Shown here in pieces: positions 1-12,467 of a stretch of 64,000 bases of DNA. How positions within the stretch are numbered: position 1 is the first letter of the stretch; each line of letters opens with the position of its first letter. The notes beneath the pieces were generated by a model that was not told the DNA's origin, ran no database searches, and saw only the letters and a list, made by a program, of their open reading frames with translations. The stretch spans positions 34,968,001 through 35,032,000 of the forward strand of contig CM114271.1 of NCBI GenBank assembly GCA_050084515.1, given 5' to 3'. The DNA is from Blasia pusilla. Its lineage: Eukaryota > Marchantiophyta > Marchantiopsida > Blasiales. A program made the translations under genes and the position numbers.

Positions 1-2230
1 GGAGTTCAGAAAAGGCGAAATTCCGGATGATTTCAGGACTTTCTTTCTTGAAGACAGTCTTTAGGGTTCAGTCATACCGTTTGGCACCTGAAGTCCTACT
101 CCTCTCAAACTCGTGCACTCATGAGAAATTCAAGTGTTAGATTGACTACCTGAAGTCCTACTCCACTGCTGGCTCCGACGATCAAAACCTTCACCATCTC
201 GCTCGGCCCCTCTTCGTCTCTGCCACTCAAACCGGGAGCAGCAATGTGAGGAACGTTCGGAATTGTGAAATGTACAACTTGTTCATCACGTCTAGTTGAG
301 CTTTTCCGGTCTCACATTAAAGAAACTGCGAGTCACTGGTCATGTAGATCAGGAAAGTGTGATCCTATTAAAGAAACTGCGAGCCACTGGTAATGTAGAT
401 CAGGAAAGTGTGAGAACAGGAGCAGTACTTCGGCCGGACAATTGTAGGACTAGGAAGAATGCACAAAGAGAGACGAGAGGAAATCCACTACGAAATTTCT
501 GCACCAAGCCTTGATAATGGATTTCTGCGTTACAATTGGTAGAGTTGACGATCGGGAAGAGGATGCAGTACCAATTGTAATGCAGAACCGACCGTTTGGG
601 ATACAGGTTCACTCCGTCCGCAACATTCCTGTTTAGCGAGAGAGCTATGGCCGGATCGCGCGGAGCTGGCAGGTAGTAAGTGACAAATGTGCTCTGCTGA
701 CGGTGTTTACTCCTGGCCGCAGCAGAGGTGAGAGATGTCAGGCAAGGGCTGTCCTCGGTTCGAGGAATAGACAGCGTCGTGCGAAGGGGTGACCGTCGTG
801 AATGTGATGCAACTATACCTTGCCACTTTCACAGAATGTGAGCGAGAAATCTTCTCAATTTTTTCAAGGACACTGAAAGTGACCGAGAATCGAACGGGGA
901 TGCATGCTCGTGCCAACAGAAAGCAAAATTACTGTACCGCAGCTTATCTGTTGGATTTCCTCCACCCGATCGAAACGCTTCTCCCTCGAGCTCCTCGAGC
1001 TGCGACAAGCCACACAAGCAGAGAAAGTGAGGGCAATTAGGCTGGAGTACGTCTGGCAAGCAATCCTGCGGATGTCCGATTGACCAGACACGGGAAATCG
1101 AAGGCCGTTGCAGGACATTCACATCTAGCGAAAAGAAAAAAAAAATTCAGGGAAACAAGCGGATTTTCGGGTCTGTTCAACGCACTTCTGCTCCGTCACA
1201 GTGGCCACGTTACAGTCGTGTTGAGGAAACCTCTTCACGTAGGCGTTCTTCAACGCCTCACGTCCAACCAACCCTAGAGATTTCAATTTGGGTAGCGTAA
1301 AGCATTATGAGCTTTCTCCTTTGGGATGGAGTCCACCGAACGTATCTATCGTATGGTCGCCCTGTGAGCAAGCACATGATTTCCGGGCTTGACTCCTTCC
1401 CTCGGAATGCTTTGGATGATGTACGGATGGACTATATCCAGACCTGATGTAAGGCTGTTATTGAGACGTCGATAATGAGGAATCTCATCATGGATTACCG
1501 CAGCGTTAATCTTGGAGCCAAGACTGATGTGAAGAAGTAGCCGCCGATCTTTACTACGTCGAGAGAACCGTATGAGCCAACGACCTGAATGGTTTCAGTC
1601 ACAACCAAAGAAGGTGGGCAGCGACGAGCTAGCACTTGGATGCTGAAGATGTTGAGGGGCTCGTCTGCAGAACCTCCAATCGCGGGTTGTGCAATTGTGA
1701 GCGTTACCCTCCACTTCCAGCATCTGTTTCCTTACTCTTCTTCATCATATTCTTCTTCTTCAAATTTGTATTGCTGTAGTATTGCAGTTGTATCGCTTGT
1801 ATTTCCTGTATTGCTATTGTCTTGCAGTATATTATTCTGAATCTTCGATTCGAGCTTTTCCTGCTTGAGCTACGAGTTCTGTAAGTTTTCAAATAATCGG
1901 GACATGTTTGGCGTCAGCATGCGACGTCATCGGATTTGTAGTTTCGCTTGGGTCCTGAGGAAGATGCAGGCTTTGGATTTGAGATTCGGCTCGGCTCCGC
2001 TACTAGTTCTACCACACGGGGTATGCTACGAACGCCTACTCCTTGCACAAAAGGTTCCCAAGTACGGTGGGAGATTTTGACTCACATGAAAACTACCATT
2101 TGACACGTTCCAGCAATTCGGACGGGCACAGATCCCATGACTCTTCACTTGGGAGGCAAACAAACTCCGTATGATGAGAGGATGGGTTTAGGTTCACTCC
2201 TGCCGGCTCTTCAATAAATGAGGAAATTGA
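1..2230. other. No gene supported
   Basis: Open frames here are short, overlap on both strands and show no recognisable domain or consistent splice-linked protein. The only clear structure is a 51-bp tandem duplication near 316. A weak pyrimidine-rich stretch lies near 1730-1830. I read this as intergenic DNA or old repeat. Confidence 0.5.
316..413. repeat. 51-bp tandem duplication
   Basis: Two adjacent copies begin with ATTAAAGAAACTGCGAG at 316 and 367, with period 51 and only a few substitutions between them. The repeat stays in frame in a short + strand open frame (about 296-514), but nothing else suggests that frame is coding. Confidence 0.85.
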
Positions 2231-2232
2231 GG

Positions 2233-2280
2233 CCGTTTTGGCCCCATCCCCGTCCGTTGGAGGGATGGACGGTGGAGAGA
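2233..2280 (+). repeat. Left copy of an inverted GC-rich terminal-like sequence
   Basis: The core CCCATCCCCGTCCGTTGGAG, followed by AGGGATGGACG, is matched in reverse complement at 13090-13155 (core CCATCCCCGTCTATTGGAGG). The right copy carries about 17 extra bases before the shared GTGGAGAG. The pair brackets the MULE transposase and the + strand candidate gene, so these could be terminal inverted repeats of an 11 kb element. I see no clear target-site duplication, and GC-rich sequences of this kind can match by chance. Confidence 0.4.
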
Positions 2281-2344
2281 CGGACGGCGTCGACTTGCAA
2301 CGCCGTCCGGACTGCCTTAGTCGGACGCTCTCCGCCATGTCGTC

Positions 2345-2480
2345 GCCGAGCTTTCTCCGCTTTCGGCTCTCTCTGCTCCGCTCTCGGCTCTCAAGCTCTC
2401 TCCGCTTTTGGCTCTCTCTGCTCCGCTCTACGCTCTCGAGCTCTCTCCGCTTTATGCTCTCAAGCTCTCTCTACTCCTCT
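2345..2480. repeat. CT-rich degenerate tandem array
   Basis: A unit of about 50 bp of the form CTCTCCGCTTTTGGCTCTCT, then CTGCTCCGCTCT, recurs two to three times with substitutions. A related stretch lies at 3050-3230, where CTGCTCCGCTCTCT and TTCGATCTGTTCGA motifs recur. The strand is strongly pyrimidine-biased. This resembles low-complexity leader or terminal sequence of a transposon more than coding DNA. Confidence 0.7.
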
Positions 2481-3049
2481 CTCTCTCTCCGATCTTCGAT
2501 TGCAATCGCATAAGGATCGATCTTCTACCGCTTGTTGTTTGCTATTGTATGCTGCGACTAGTCTAGATCTACGAGGTATGACGATGTGTCTCTTGTTAAA
2601 AGAGAATTTACAGTAGTCCTTACTGGAAGTCTTGACTATTTAATTGCACACTGTTGCGCGATACTTTGCGGAAAGTTCATTGTTGTCAGCGAACCTTCGT
2701 GGGATTCCTTCATTTTGGTGCCGAATTCTTTGCGTCTTACTTGAGACGGTGCGAAACTGCGTCAATTCATTGCAAGTCTAAGCTAAGTCGAGTATGCATG
2801 ATCGACATACATGTGACTCGAGCACTACTTTCGTTAACAATATTATGCGTCTGAGGGCTCCGATCGCGGCGAGCAATAGGACAATCGGTTGTGCAAGAAA
2901 TCTAGCACTTACGGAGTCGGTCTTTTCATTTTAAGTGGTATCTAGTGGGTCAAGGCTCGAAAATGATGGTTATAGCAACTTCCATGAGTCTCTATTTGGC
3001 ATCTGTCATAGTTAACATTGACGTGCTCACAGATGCATCTGGATATATT

Positions 3050-3230
3050 TATTGATCTCCGCTCTCTTGTTTGCTCTCTCTGCTCCGCTCTCTCTGCCCC
3101 GCTCTCTCATTCGGTCTGTTCGATCTGAGAACTCCGTTCTACTGTTCTGCTCCGCTCTCTCGTTCGATCTATTCGAACACTTCAATTCGATCTTATGTGT
3201 TCGATCTGTTCGAGGTTTGAGAACTCCGTG
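3050..3230. repeat. Second CT-rich array with TTCGATCT repeats
   Basis: CTGCTCCGCTCTCT recurs here, linking it to the 2345-2480 array. TTCGATCT-type octamers recur at about 3113-3210, and GAGAACTCCG occurs twice. No coding frame is supported. Confidence 0.6.
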
Positions 3231-4329
3231 GTCGCGGGTTGGGGTTTTGCAGTGGGTTCAAGAATGGTGGGGTTTCTTGGGGAGCAGCTGGTGCTTGCTT
3301 CTCGCCTTTGATTTCGAGACAATGGGTTTTTGAAGGATTTTGGGTTTTGGGTTTGGGAGAAATTGGGTTTTGGCGATTGAGAATACAGGTTAACTTCTTT
3401 ACTCGCTTGGATGTATGGGACCATACCACTACTAGTTCTCTTGCCGTTGGACATTTTGGTCTTAGTCTGGTCATTGTCTCCAGCATGTTTTTGTCACTTC
3501 GGTTCTCCGATCGTCGCATAGCTTTACTGCCTTGAGTAGCCCTAATTTAGGCGTAAAGTTGGGTTCCAATAATTTAACCAAAATCTTAACCGGCAGGGCA
3601 ACATATTTACTCAAACACAGTGATAAGAAGCCCACATTATTGCTATCTGTGGGCTTATTATCAGAGATGGCGATATTGTGGTCATCTGATAAGTTATCGT
3701 TGTTCGGCAGGAGTGAGTATGATAGGGAAGTCCACGCCTTTTCACCATAAGGACGACTGTTTCAAGTCGAGTATGTTATCGAAACTATTAAGGTACTGAT
3801 TAAATCTGTCAAGAAGCTCTGTTAGACTCTCAAACTATTATTTTGGTCATTTTCCGGACTTGTTGTTGGACATCTCTCCACTCCTAAGTTTGGTTCTAGG
3901 AGGATCAGTCTATCCATATATATCCGAAATTTTTGAATTTTATTCTGGACTCTATTTGAAGCTAGACTTTCTGATGCTTGCATCCTTATTGCTGGTTTAT
4001 CTCGAACTTCTTCTTTCATCATCAAATTAGGACTGTTGGGACTTACGAGGTTTTTCTATGAATAGGGTTTACTTTTCTTTGAGATCAATTTGTGCATCAA
4101 TCGTTACTCATGTTAATGTTTGTGCTCCTTTGTGGATTGTGGAAACAAGCTGCTAGCTAGCAATTCGGACCATCTTGGATTAGGATAAATCATATTTAAC
4201 TTGTCGCAGCTCATGCACAGGAAGGATGGGCCTTCTCTAGTGTACAAGAATGCCAGATTGTTGTTTGTGAGTTGTGTAGGTTACTTGTAAGTCGGAAACA
4301 TCAACTCTGGATTTAATGTTGCATTCTCA

Positions 4330-7300
4330 CCCAAGGCCCGGTTGGTGGGGGACCATGTATGGTTAGATTCTTGTTACCAGAAGAAGGGATTGACACAATT
4401 TCTACTGGTGGAAAACCAGGGAGGTAAGATGAATGTTGTCCGAATTAAAGACATCAAACATTTGATGGGGGCATCCAAACAGAACATGCTTGCCAAGATT
4501 GTTTGTACAATCCGGTTAAATAGGAGAGTGTCCACCTGTGAGGAGAAGGAACCTGTTCCTTGGGTTATCAGAGTTACTCCTAAAAGTATCTACCTTATCG
4601 ACCAGACTGATGTGGATGACAAAGCATATTTCAGATTTTTCCGAAGTATTGAGTTCCATGGCCCTTCTGAATTTAGCCCGGGGTATTTCTCGGTACCTTG
4701 CTTCCTTCTGGATTTATTTGTCAAATGGAGTTTAAGATTATTACCTTTGCAGTATTTACATGGTACACCAAAATTCCTCACGCATGTATCTTATTGCCCA
4801 TTGCCACGGCTGACCAATTCGAGTCTTTGTCTTCGTCTTGTGTGTAGGTAGTGGAGGCTCCTCTAGACCTTGACCACCTGTGCCATGTTATACTTAGGGT
4901 AGAAGTAAGTTTTCTTATGTTTATGGCCTCGGCACCAATACATAATTCGGATACCGGGTGAGAATACTAAAGCCAAAATCATGAATTCTCTTCAAATGGA
5001 ATTGGGAGAGATGTATCCTACAAATTTTGGTAAGAGTAAGGGGTATGGATGTGGCAGGAATTCAGTAGCTAGATTAGTTTAGATCTTTAGAAGTATGTTC
5101 TTACATTCCAGCCTTGCATTGCAATCGTTGTGGGACATGTGAAGCTTTTGGTTCATTTGGGTTTAGTAATACTCTGAGCAGCACATGTATGCTTGTATAT
5201 GTTGATGCGTAGGCGCATGAGTGTGAACTCGTTGTGGATACACGCTAGGTTGAAGCCCAACCAGCAAACATGTTTACTGCATTTTTGGGCAAGAGTGTAA
5301 GTTCTCCAGACAAACCAGCCTTTACAAATCTCTCTTTGGCGGGACCCGATGGAGTGGGTTCATTATTGCTACTCAAAGGAGCATAAGAAATTTGTGTGCC
5401 TATGCTCCAAGTGCATTGAGTACTTTCGCGGGTCAAGAACTTTTAACTCACACATTGCATCACATTGGTTGAGGTCGGTGCCTGGAACACCAAGGGCGAG
5501 TGGTAAGAAAAAGATGGAAGCAAACAATGACCGAGTTGACATAGAGGATGAAGATGATGGAAAGGGTGATGGAATTGAACTTTCATATGCAACAGTTGAG
5601 ATGGTAGCAATGAATGGTGCTCCGATTTCAAGATAGCCTTCCTTCATTGATTTATGTTCCGCTTATGGAGGGAACTAGGCTATCCCATCTGCAGCCAACT
5701 TACATCTGCGAGGCACCGTATGTTGCTTGGTTTCGGCTCCAGCATTCCATCGGTATGGTTCTTGTCTATCCATGATCCATATCGCAGTTAAATGGTGGAA
5801 AAGCAACTAGGCATCTCCAATACGTGGATCGCTGAGTTCTATTTACAGGGATAGTGAAAGAGAGAAGCTTGCGGTCTGATTCAATCCATCCTCTCACAGT
5901 GATGGTAGGGCATGCAAGTGCACCCTCTAGTTTTATCGGACATTCTCATGTTCATCTATCGTAGCCAAACCTGCTCAAGAAGTATGATTGTGTTCTTTTG
6001 TCCTATAACCCTCAAAAGCAATCAACACATGTGGCAAAATGGGCATAAGGACAAACGAGCCCGTCGCCCGTTTGGAATGCTTCTTGACTTTATTCAAAGA
6101 GCGGCCTTCTTCTGTTTTTTGTAATTAGCCCAACGTTGCGAGGCACCGTGCCAGATCTGTTGATTGCCTTTGAGGACTAAAGGACAGAGGAACACAATCA
6201 TATCTCTTGGGCAGGTTTGGCTAGGGTAGATGAGTGAGAAAAGGTCCGAGAGGACCTAGAAGGTGCCCTACCATCATTGTGAGAGGATTTATTGAATCAG
6301 GCCGCAAGTTTCTCCCTTCCACTATTCCTATAGATAGAACTCAGCAGTCCACGTATTGGAGATGCCTAGTTGCTTTCCATCATCTAGTTGCGATATGGAT
6401 CATGGATAGATAGTAACCATACTGTCGGGATGTTGGAGCCGAAACCAAACAGCATCAGGTTGAACATACTGAGCATGTTCTAGACGAAATGCGCCGAGCA
6501 CAAAAGCATGCATGATATATAAGCGAGGAGTACTACCTCCCACGCTTTAAGTTCAACTACAAGATTTGGAAAGATAAGAATAAACCTAGCATTCTTGCCA
6601 AGTTCAGGGATAAAGTCTCTCGAATGTATGTGCACGAAGTTGGCTACTCCCTTGCTGATGCGGTTGTCCGGGTATAGTGCTGCTTCATTTCATGCAAATT
6701 TCTCAATAGGAATTGTTGTGAGTTAATGATTTCCCGTCGTACCCCTCTAAATCCGCATTGTCTTTAATAAGTTCTAGATGTGCAAGGTGGCCTGGATGTG
6801 GAAATCATAGATTCTAGTGACTCTTACGGTAGTGATACACATCTCTCAAGTCCCCATCCCACCACGCATAGGACTGGACGTCATGTGATACAAGAGGACC
6901 AGGCACGAACTGAGGGTGGTGAGGAGGGTAATGCGGGAGTTTATGTCGAGGAAAGTGAGGAGGATACTATTCTGATTCAAAGGCGGAGGAGACCAACAAC
7001 GCTTCGGACACGTCATGTGCGTGGTGAAAAGGTGCAGAAGCGATGGAAGGATGCGGCAAGATCTCGAAAAATCCCACCGACTCAACCTGCAGTTGACGTG
7101 GGTGATTCTAGCGCGGTTATGGAGAGTCATGGGCCAGGTGATGATGGCCCAATTGAAGACTCGCATACCCTTGATAAAATGGTCTCGCAGGAGGATCCAC
7201 AAATTATGGAGACTGCACCCAAGGGCATGACTAGAGAAGAAAAAGTCCGAAGGAGGAGGATGATGATGGCTTCACAACATGTGTCTTGCATTAAGCTCAA

Positions 7301-7558
7301 TTCTGTCGATGATATTTTTTGATTGTATGTCTTTGGACCATTTCCAGCAATTGCCCTTGTGTTGATATGTTGTAATGTGTTCTGAATCCTGCAGTTGGGA
7401 ATCTCAAGGATCGAGGCAAGGACCAAGAAGACCCTTTGGTCTTACTTTCATGGGAGGATATTGAAGGGTTTAGTGCCGACGAATTCCAGGCCACACCTTT
7501 ATCCGAGTTCTGCACTCCAGCATTGCGGCCTCTTGATGGCATGTCTCAAAGTCCTTGA
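4330..7558 (+). CDS. Candidate split gene of unknown function, possibly transposon-carried
   Basis: I do not recognise this gene. Several + strand segments look protein-like. About 4330-4690 contains VGDHVWLDSCY and VTPKSIYLIDQTD. From 5349 an ATG opens a frame with a finger-like pattern, CSKC then 13 residues then HIASH (C-x2-C...H-x3-H, BED- or C2H2-like), followed by an acidic stretch; it stops at 5636. About 6523-6672 contains YKIWKDKNKPSILAKFRD. About 6777-7320 is acidic and then arginine-rich (RRRRPTTLRTRH, VRRRRMMM). About 7395-7558 follows a CTGCAG acceptor and contains SWEDIEGFSADEF before a stop. Splice phases fit only partly: 7395 looks good, 6672/6777 does not close cleanly. It may be one decayed gene or pieces of two. 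It lies within the possible 11 kb element, opposite the MULE transposase, and a large hairpin interrupts it. Confidence 0.3.
5719..6457. repeat. Long inverted repeat (hairpin), arms about 315 bp
   Basis: The left arm (5719-6036) is matched by the reverse complement of the right arm (6148-6457), with a loop of about 110 bp. Matching pairs include TTGGTTTCGGCTCCA (about 5726) with TGGAGCCGAAACCAA (about 6434), and TAGCCAAACCTG (about 5962) with CAGGTTTGGCTA (about 6212). Identity by eye is roughly 80-85%. The 12-mer GCGAGGCACCGT occurs as a direct repeat at 5708 and 6138. Possible explanations are a foldback or MITE-type element, or a hairpin-RNA source. Confidence 0.85.
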
Positions 7559-7559
7559 C

Positions 7560-9500
7560 CACCACATGGGATGACTTTTTTGTGAGTGTGTAGATGTATC
7601 ATGTGGTTTCCAAGTTGCCTTCTCCTTTGATTTGGTGAATGGCATCTAGTATCTTTTTGCATCAATGTTCTTGCATCTTGGCGGATGCTCATATCATCAT
7701 TTTGCAGATGTTTAGGACTTAGTTCATGACCAGGGCGCATCTTTAGAGTAAGTATAGGAGAGTACCTACCAGGAACATAGGCTTTGAACTTCCCTCATTG
7801 TGCTTTGGACTTCTCGTTAAACGGGCAAATTTCTATTCTTCATGTCTTCACTGATGGTTCTTATTTTTTGTGCAGGTGCAATGCTAAACGTTTAGTGTCA
7901 AGCTTCTCGCCCATATTTTCCCTTACCATGTTGTGTGTTATGAAGGTCTATCCAACAAGGTTAGGTTACCTTAGTTGGGCTATAGGTCATGGTCTTCTGA
8001 ACTATTCTGGAGGAAATGGTATGGACCAAAAAGATATCATTGTCAATAAAATTCAACACACAACTCGTCAGTGGATTTTTGTTCTTTGTCCCTAAGATTG
8101 TACTCTTGGATCATTTCGCAAAAAATTCCTCCTTACCTTATTCTGATGTGTCTTAGATGTTATGAATAATTACATGTGCTTCCACCTGTATTTGTTGGTA
8201 AACTTTGTAATCCATAATGAATTGATGTATGAAAACCAAGCTTGTCAATTCCAAAATTTTCAAGAAAGTAAATAACTCATGTGAAATCAACTCATAAACA
8301 CATGGAGTACATGACACCCTGGTCAAAATATAAGACAATTGTTCAAAATACTCAGAGCAAATACAAGTTTAGGGAACAAAATTGCAGTGGCAAGAAAAAT
8401 GTATGAAGAGCGAAATGGAGGTGTTTATTCATGAACACCTCAAAGTCTGTGTTTCAAAGTCATTCGTCTCATACGTTGGACTTTCAATTCTAGCCTTCTT
8501 GTTGTCTATCCCCCTCTGAAACAATTCTAAAGCCACTGTGACAATTCCGGTTAGACACGATTTTAATCATGCCCTAATTAGGGGAAGCTCACCTCGCACC
8601 GCTAAATGTTTACGAAGAGGCACGACCCTCAAGGGTAGGGTTTGTGGGCCTTCTGAGGTGTTTTTTTTTTAGTTACGACTATGGAGGTAGTCATAACTAG
8701 AATTACAGAAGTTCCCTAAAGTTGACACAAATGCGTGGCGATGCCGACTTCATGTCCCTAAACGTGAAGCTCACGGTGTTGCGATACCTCCCGTGGTTCG
8801 AGTACAAACATACTATCTAAGCAAATAGTACAGAGTTACTATGGTTTAGTTCCATAGTAAACTGACTGTGATTACTAAGGTTTGGATACTTCAATATTAA
8901 CCGAACTATGGTAACTATGGTTCAGATACAACTATACAATACCGTGAAGACAGGGTTCCTATGGTTCACAACTTAACCTACACGATGGTTACTATGGTTT
9001 GGATGCTTGCGTACTATCACATGATTGCTCACCGTACTCAATTTCAGTGAACATGAGACATGATCTTCTGAACATATTACTCGTGCGTAAACATCAGGGT
9101 CTTATATAAGGGCTACATTTTTTTTCTATGAACATCATATTTCTTGTGTTCCGTGGCTAATATGTGAAATTCAAAAATACTTCATCAATCTTGAATCTGT
9201 GAGTCCTGGACTACATACAAATTATCGGCTCTTCTTACGCATTTATATATTTGGCTTCTGTGTGCAACATATCGCTCTTCATCCAACATACTATCAAGTA
9301 AGACATCTACAGTGGTTCTCTTAGTAGTAGTGCTGATTTTGTAGTTATTATTTGGCCTTCTATCTACCAGTGGCCATTCTGACTATTGAGTATTCTGGTT
9401 AGTTGCCTCGCTTTCATATTGGCTCACAATAGCATCCAAATCGAGATGAATACATGCATCAGCTTCCAATTTCGCCTCCACATTCAGATATTTTGATCGT
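7560..9500. other. No gene supported between the + candidate gene and the MULE
   Basis: AT-rich sequence with short open frames only. It includes a run of ACTATGGTT-type repeats (8838-9006). The rest shows no domain or splice pattern that I can follow. Confidence 0.5.
8838..9006. repeat. Dispersed ACTATGGTT motif cluster
   Basis: ACTATGGTTT, ACTATGGTTC, CCTATGGTTC and ACTATGGTTT occur at about 8838, 8914, 8958 and 8991, mostly followed by a GATAC- or GATGC-like segment. A shorter ACTATGG is at 8905. Spacing is irregular (34-76 bp). This looks like a decayed tandem repeat or a cluster of binding-site-like motifs. Confidence 0.6.
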
Positions 9501-9505
9501 TTCGC

Positions 9506-12467
9506 TCACGGAAAGGACTCCACCTGGTTCATTATTGTTTGAGGTTGATTCCTCCCTTTGGAATGTGATCTCCTTCTTTGATGCAGCCGCTCTATCCAAT
9601 CCATCTGCCAACGCAGCCAACGATCATGAGACTTGCCTCCAACAAAGTGTTCGGGGAAGTGTTGTCCAATGTTAATTAATTTTTTTGGAAGTTCCATGTT
9701 CGTCTCTATCCGCCCTTCAGGTTCAAAAGTGAGTCCATATCCTTGTGCAAAAGTACATACAAATGTTCAAGAAGAACATTGCAGAATGGGACTCCAATGG
9801 TTGTGGCCAAGCATTTTTCCACCATCTCTCGAACATCTTTTGGAGTTTTTGCTTGTAATACAATTGTAGGTGTAGTAGCCTGCACCTCTTCTGGATAACC
9901 AACATCGTCAAAAATTTCTGATTCGACTTGTGTGCCTCCATGTTGCTCGTGTGCATGCCTTTGCACCATGTTTTCCAACCCACCGGCTTTGCTACCAAAA
10001 CGTGTGCCAAGGAAAGACAACAACTCTACTTCGGAGTGCCCACTCAACAATAAGCACTTCACCTGATACAATATAAAAAGTCTCAGTATGTTGCATGTAA
10101 AATTCTCGTACATCTAGTGCAGAAATAAGACATACTATCTGATTTCAGCTGGGACTATAACTTAATCACCAAATCCGGGGTGAACAAACACACCTGATGC
10201 TCACACGTGAACCCTTCATTGGCAGAGGGCATATACAAGCAACATCTTTCTTGTCATAGTCAACCACATCATGCCAATAGTCTGGCTTGGAGCAACTCTT
10301 CACCATTGCGCATTTCCTCCCATCTACCAATTGAAATGTGACATTGTTGTTTGGGATATCATTTGCCCTTCTTATAGCCATGAGCATGACTTTCTGGATT
10401 TCCTTGTTCCTCACCATACCCTCTCGTTTCAAAAATCCCAAGTACCAAAAGAAATCTTCTATTTCCCCGCATAAGATCTGCACAAGCCATATGAGCTCCC
10501 TGGTGGGTTTTGTAGGCATGCTAGAAGTGAGATGCATTTTCAGAGTGTGGTGCCACCTTTCTGTCGCAACATTCGTATCTTGGTTGGATCTTGCATGCTT
10601 ACGATAGCCCTTTGCCCAAGTAACAATCTTAGGATGCCAATAGTTTAGAAAGTACTTCACAAAGTGGCGTTCAGTTGCAGTCCACTTACGCATGAAACGA
10701 TATGAGACGTCCACATGATCTAGGAGAGAAAACCATTGCTTAATTAATATGTGGCCTACTCCCACACACATAGGACAAGGGACATAGCTGAGAAGCAATG
10801 AAACAAACTACTATTACTGACGAACAGAAAACATACCTTCTTCACGAGAGTACATGACACCACCCAAGTCTTTGTTCATGTCAGCTTTTGTAATTGGACA
10901 GCGGACCCGTTGGTGCAAATGTTTTAACCAATTCTTCCTTACATGCCATAAACACATGTCTATAGGAACATCAGGGAAGACTTCTCTTATTGCAGATTGT
11001 TCCTCTTTGGAGTCGTCAACTATGAAGCATGATGGTTTCCAACCGGGGCTATCAAGCGACGCAAGATCTCTTGTCATAAATGTATATGCCCACTCCTTGA
11101 TATGGGCCAATGCATCCACTAGATCCTAGTGTTGATGCCTGTGTAAAATGGCCCATACTAGAGGTAATCCATTTTGAAACTTGTCAAAACCCTGCAACGT
11201 GAATAGCTGATATTGTGAACATAAAAAAGAATATGTTCAGGATTCCGATTATTCATGTACATAGCTATTAAAGTGAACACAACATTCCAAATGTTCATAT
11301 TTCTACCAGATCGTGGAGCAACCGTTAGATGACACCACAAAACTTATTTAGCCTAGAGACTTCTCTAAGAGAATGACATTATGGTCGTAAGGCCCTAAAA
11401 TTACCTCAAATGTGTTTGTGCCATGAGTGGCATTCATGGAGATGGCTCCACCGTTACCAAGATGCAAAAGATTTTGAAGCATCCAAGGTGTAGAAATGAC
11501 AAGGCTGAAAGGTTGGCCTAAACTAGAAATGGCCTCCCTATAGTGTATGACATTTTCAAGATGAGCTGCAACCCAATGTTGGATTGTAGTGGCATCATCA
11601 ATTCCATCATACCCCCTTCACGTCTTCGCTTTGAATGTTTGATATTAAGGATATCTTGTGGTTTTAACATAGCATCCCTGCCCCAAGCTTGTTCCTGATT
11701 AGGAATATTGCGAATGTGTTTACGGATCCATCTCTATGCTCCTTCATGATATTTAAGGGGCTCACGTTCACTCGCAATAACCGTTCAACAAAATCCCTAC
11801 AATGAGAACTCAACTTCGGGGCAACAATTGCATTTGCAATGTCAGCAGTCGTGTCTAAGTCCCCATGGCATATACAACCTGCTTTATCGACATGCTTGGA
11901 ATGCATATGCCTCAACATAGAACACCCAGGGCGGTCGACCTTTGAGGTTACAACGGCAAAGTGAAATTGGCATCCACGTCCCTGAGATAGCCAAGCCATG
12001 TACTTTGGCTTTGTGGCCTACTACCCTTGCCTCCTTTGCAACGCCGGTTGGAATCAAATACCTCACGGTTGGAATCAAATACCTCATCTTGGCATATGAA
12101 AAGAGGTAACATGTATGTTCCCTGATTTGTTGATATTCCTTTTCCTATGATCTTGGGGTCTTCAACCCCATATGAACAAGAAAGGACCAAGGTATTTCTA
12201 TGAGTCCATTGTAACATGTATGTTCCCTGATTTGTTGATATTCCTTTTCCTAAATGTGGTGTGGAAATGTGGTCTTTGTTCTTCACCATGAACGAAGTCT
12301 TCAACCCTATCTGAAGGAATCCATGTCTCTTTTCTATTACCATACCAAATCAAGTGTTTGCTCAAGAAAGGACCAAGGAGAGGGTTTCGGATAACATCGC
12401 ATTCAAATGCACCATAATATTTGGTGAATTTCACCATGGATACAAGCTGCTCAGGGATGAGGAACAC
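9506..12467 (-). pseudogene. MULE (Mutator-like) transposase, inactivated
   Basis: Read on the - strand, the parts come in MULE order. First is an N-terminal region (12467-12200, then 11999-11664, with RGCQFHFAVV and a CxCH-rich stretch). Next is the catalytic start at about 11450 (MNATHGTN, where the family has D-A-T-x-G-T-N). The central part at 11119-10830 has CFIVDDSKEEQSAI and MCLWHVRKNWLKHL. A GT-AG intron lies near 10840-10735. The C-terminal part has NVATERWHHTLK, which probably carries the catalytic Glu, and a SWIM finger CxCx(n)CxH near 10200. A last exon (about 10060-9506) has GHSEVELLSFLGTRFG. Damage is clear: the first catalytic Asp reads Asn, an in-frame TAG follows WAILHRHQH near 11125, and the SWIM motif needs a frame change between CPL and ANEGFTCEH. 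Small duplications at 12049-12254 add further disruption. The family is clear; activity is very unlikely. Confidence 0.85.
12049..12254. repeat. Small tandem duplications inside the MULE
   Basis: GGTTGGAATCAAATACCTCA occurs twice head to tail near 12049-12088. A block of about 44 bp containing TAACATGTATGTTCCCTGAT and TTGTTGATATTCC appears at about 12107 and again at about 12211. Both duplicate non-catalytic N-terminal sequence and break the reading frame. They look like post-insertion decay. Confidence 0.85.

Noticed and set aside
829-1122. Overlapping open frames on both strands near 0.8-1.1 kb as a possible gene
   Set aside because: No domain, no splice-linked extension, and both strands are open at similar length, as expected by chance in this composition.
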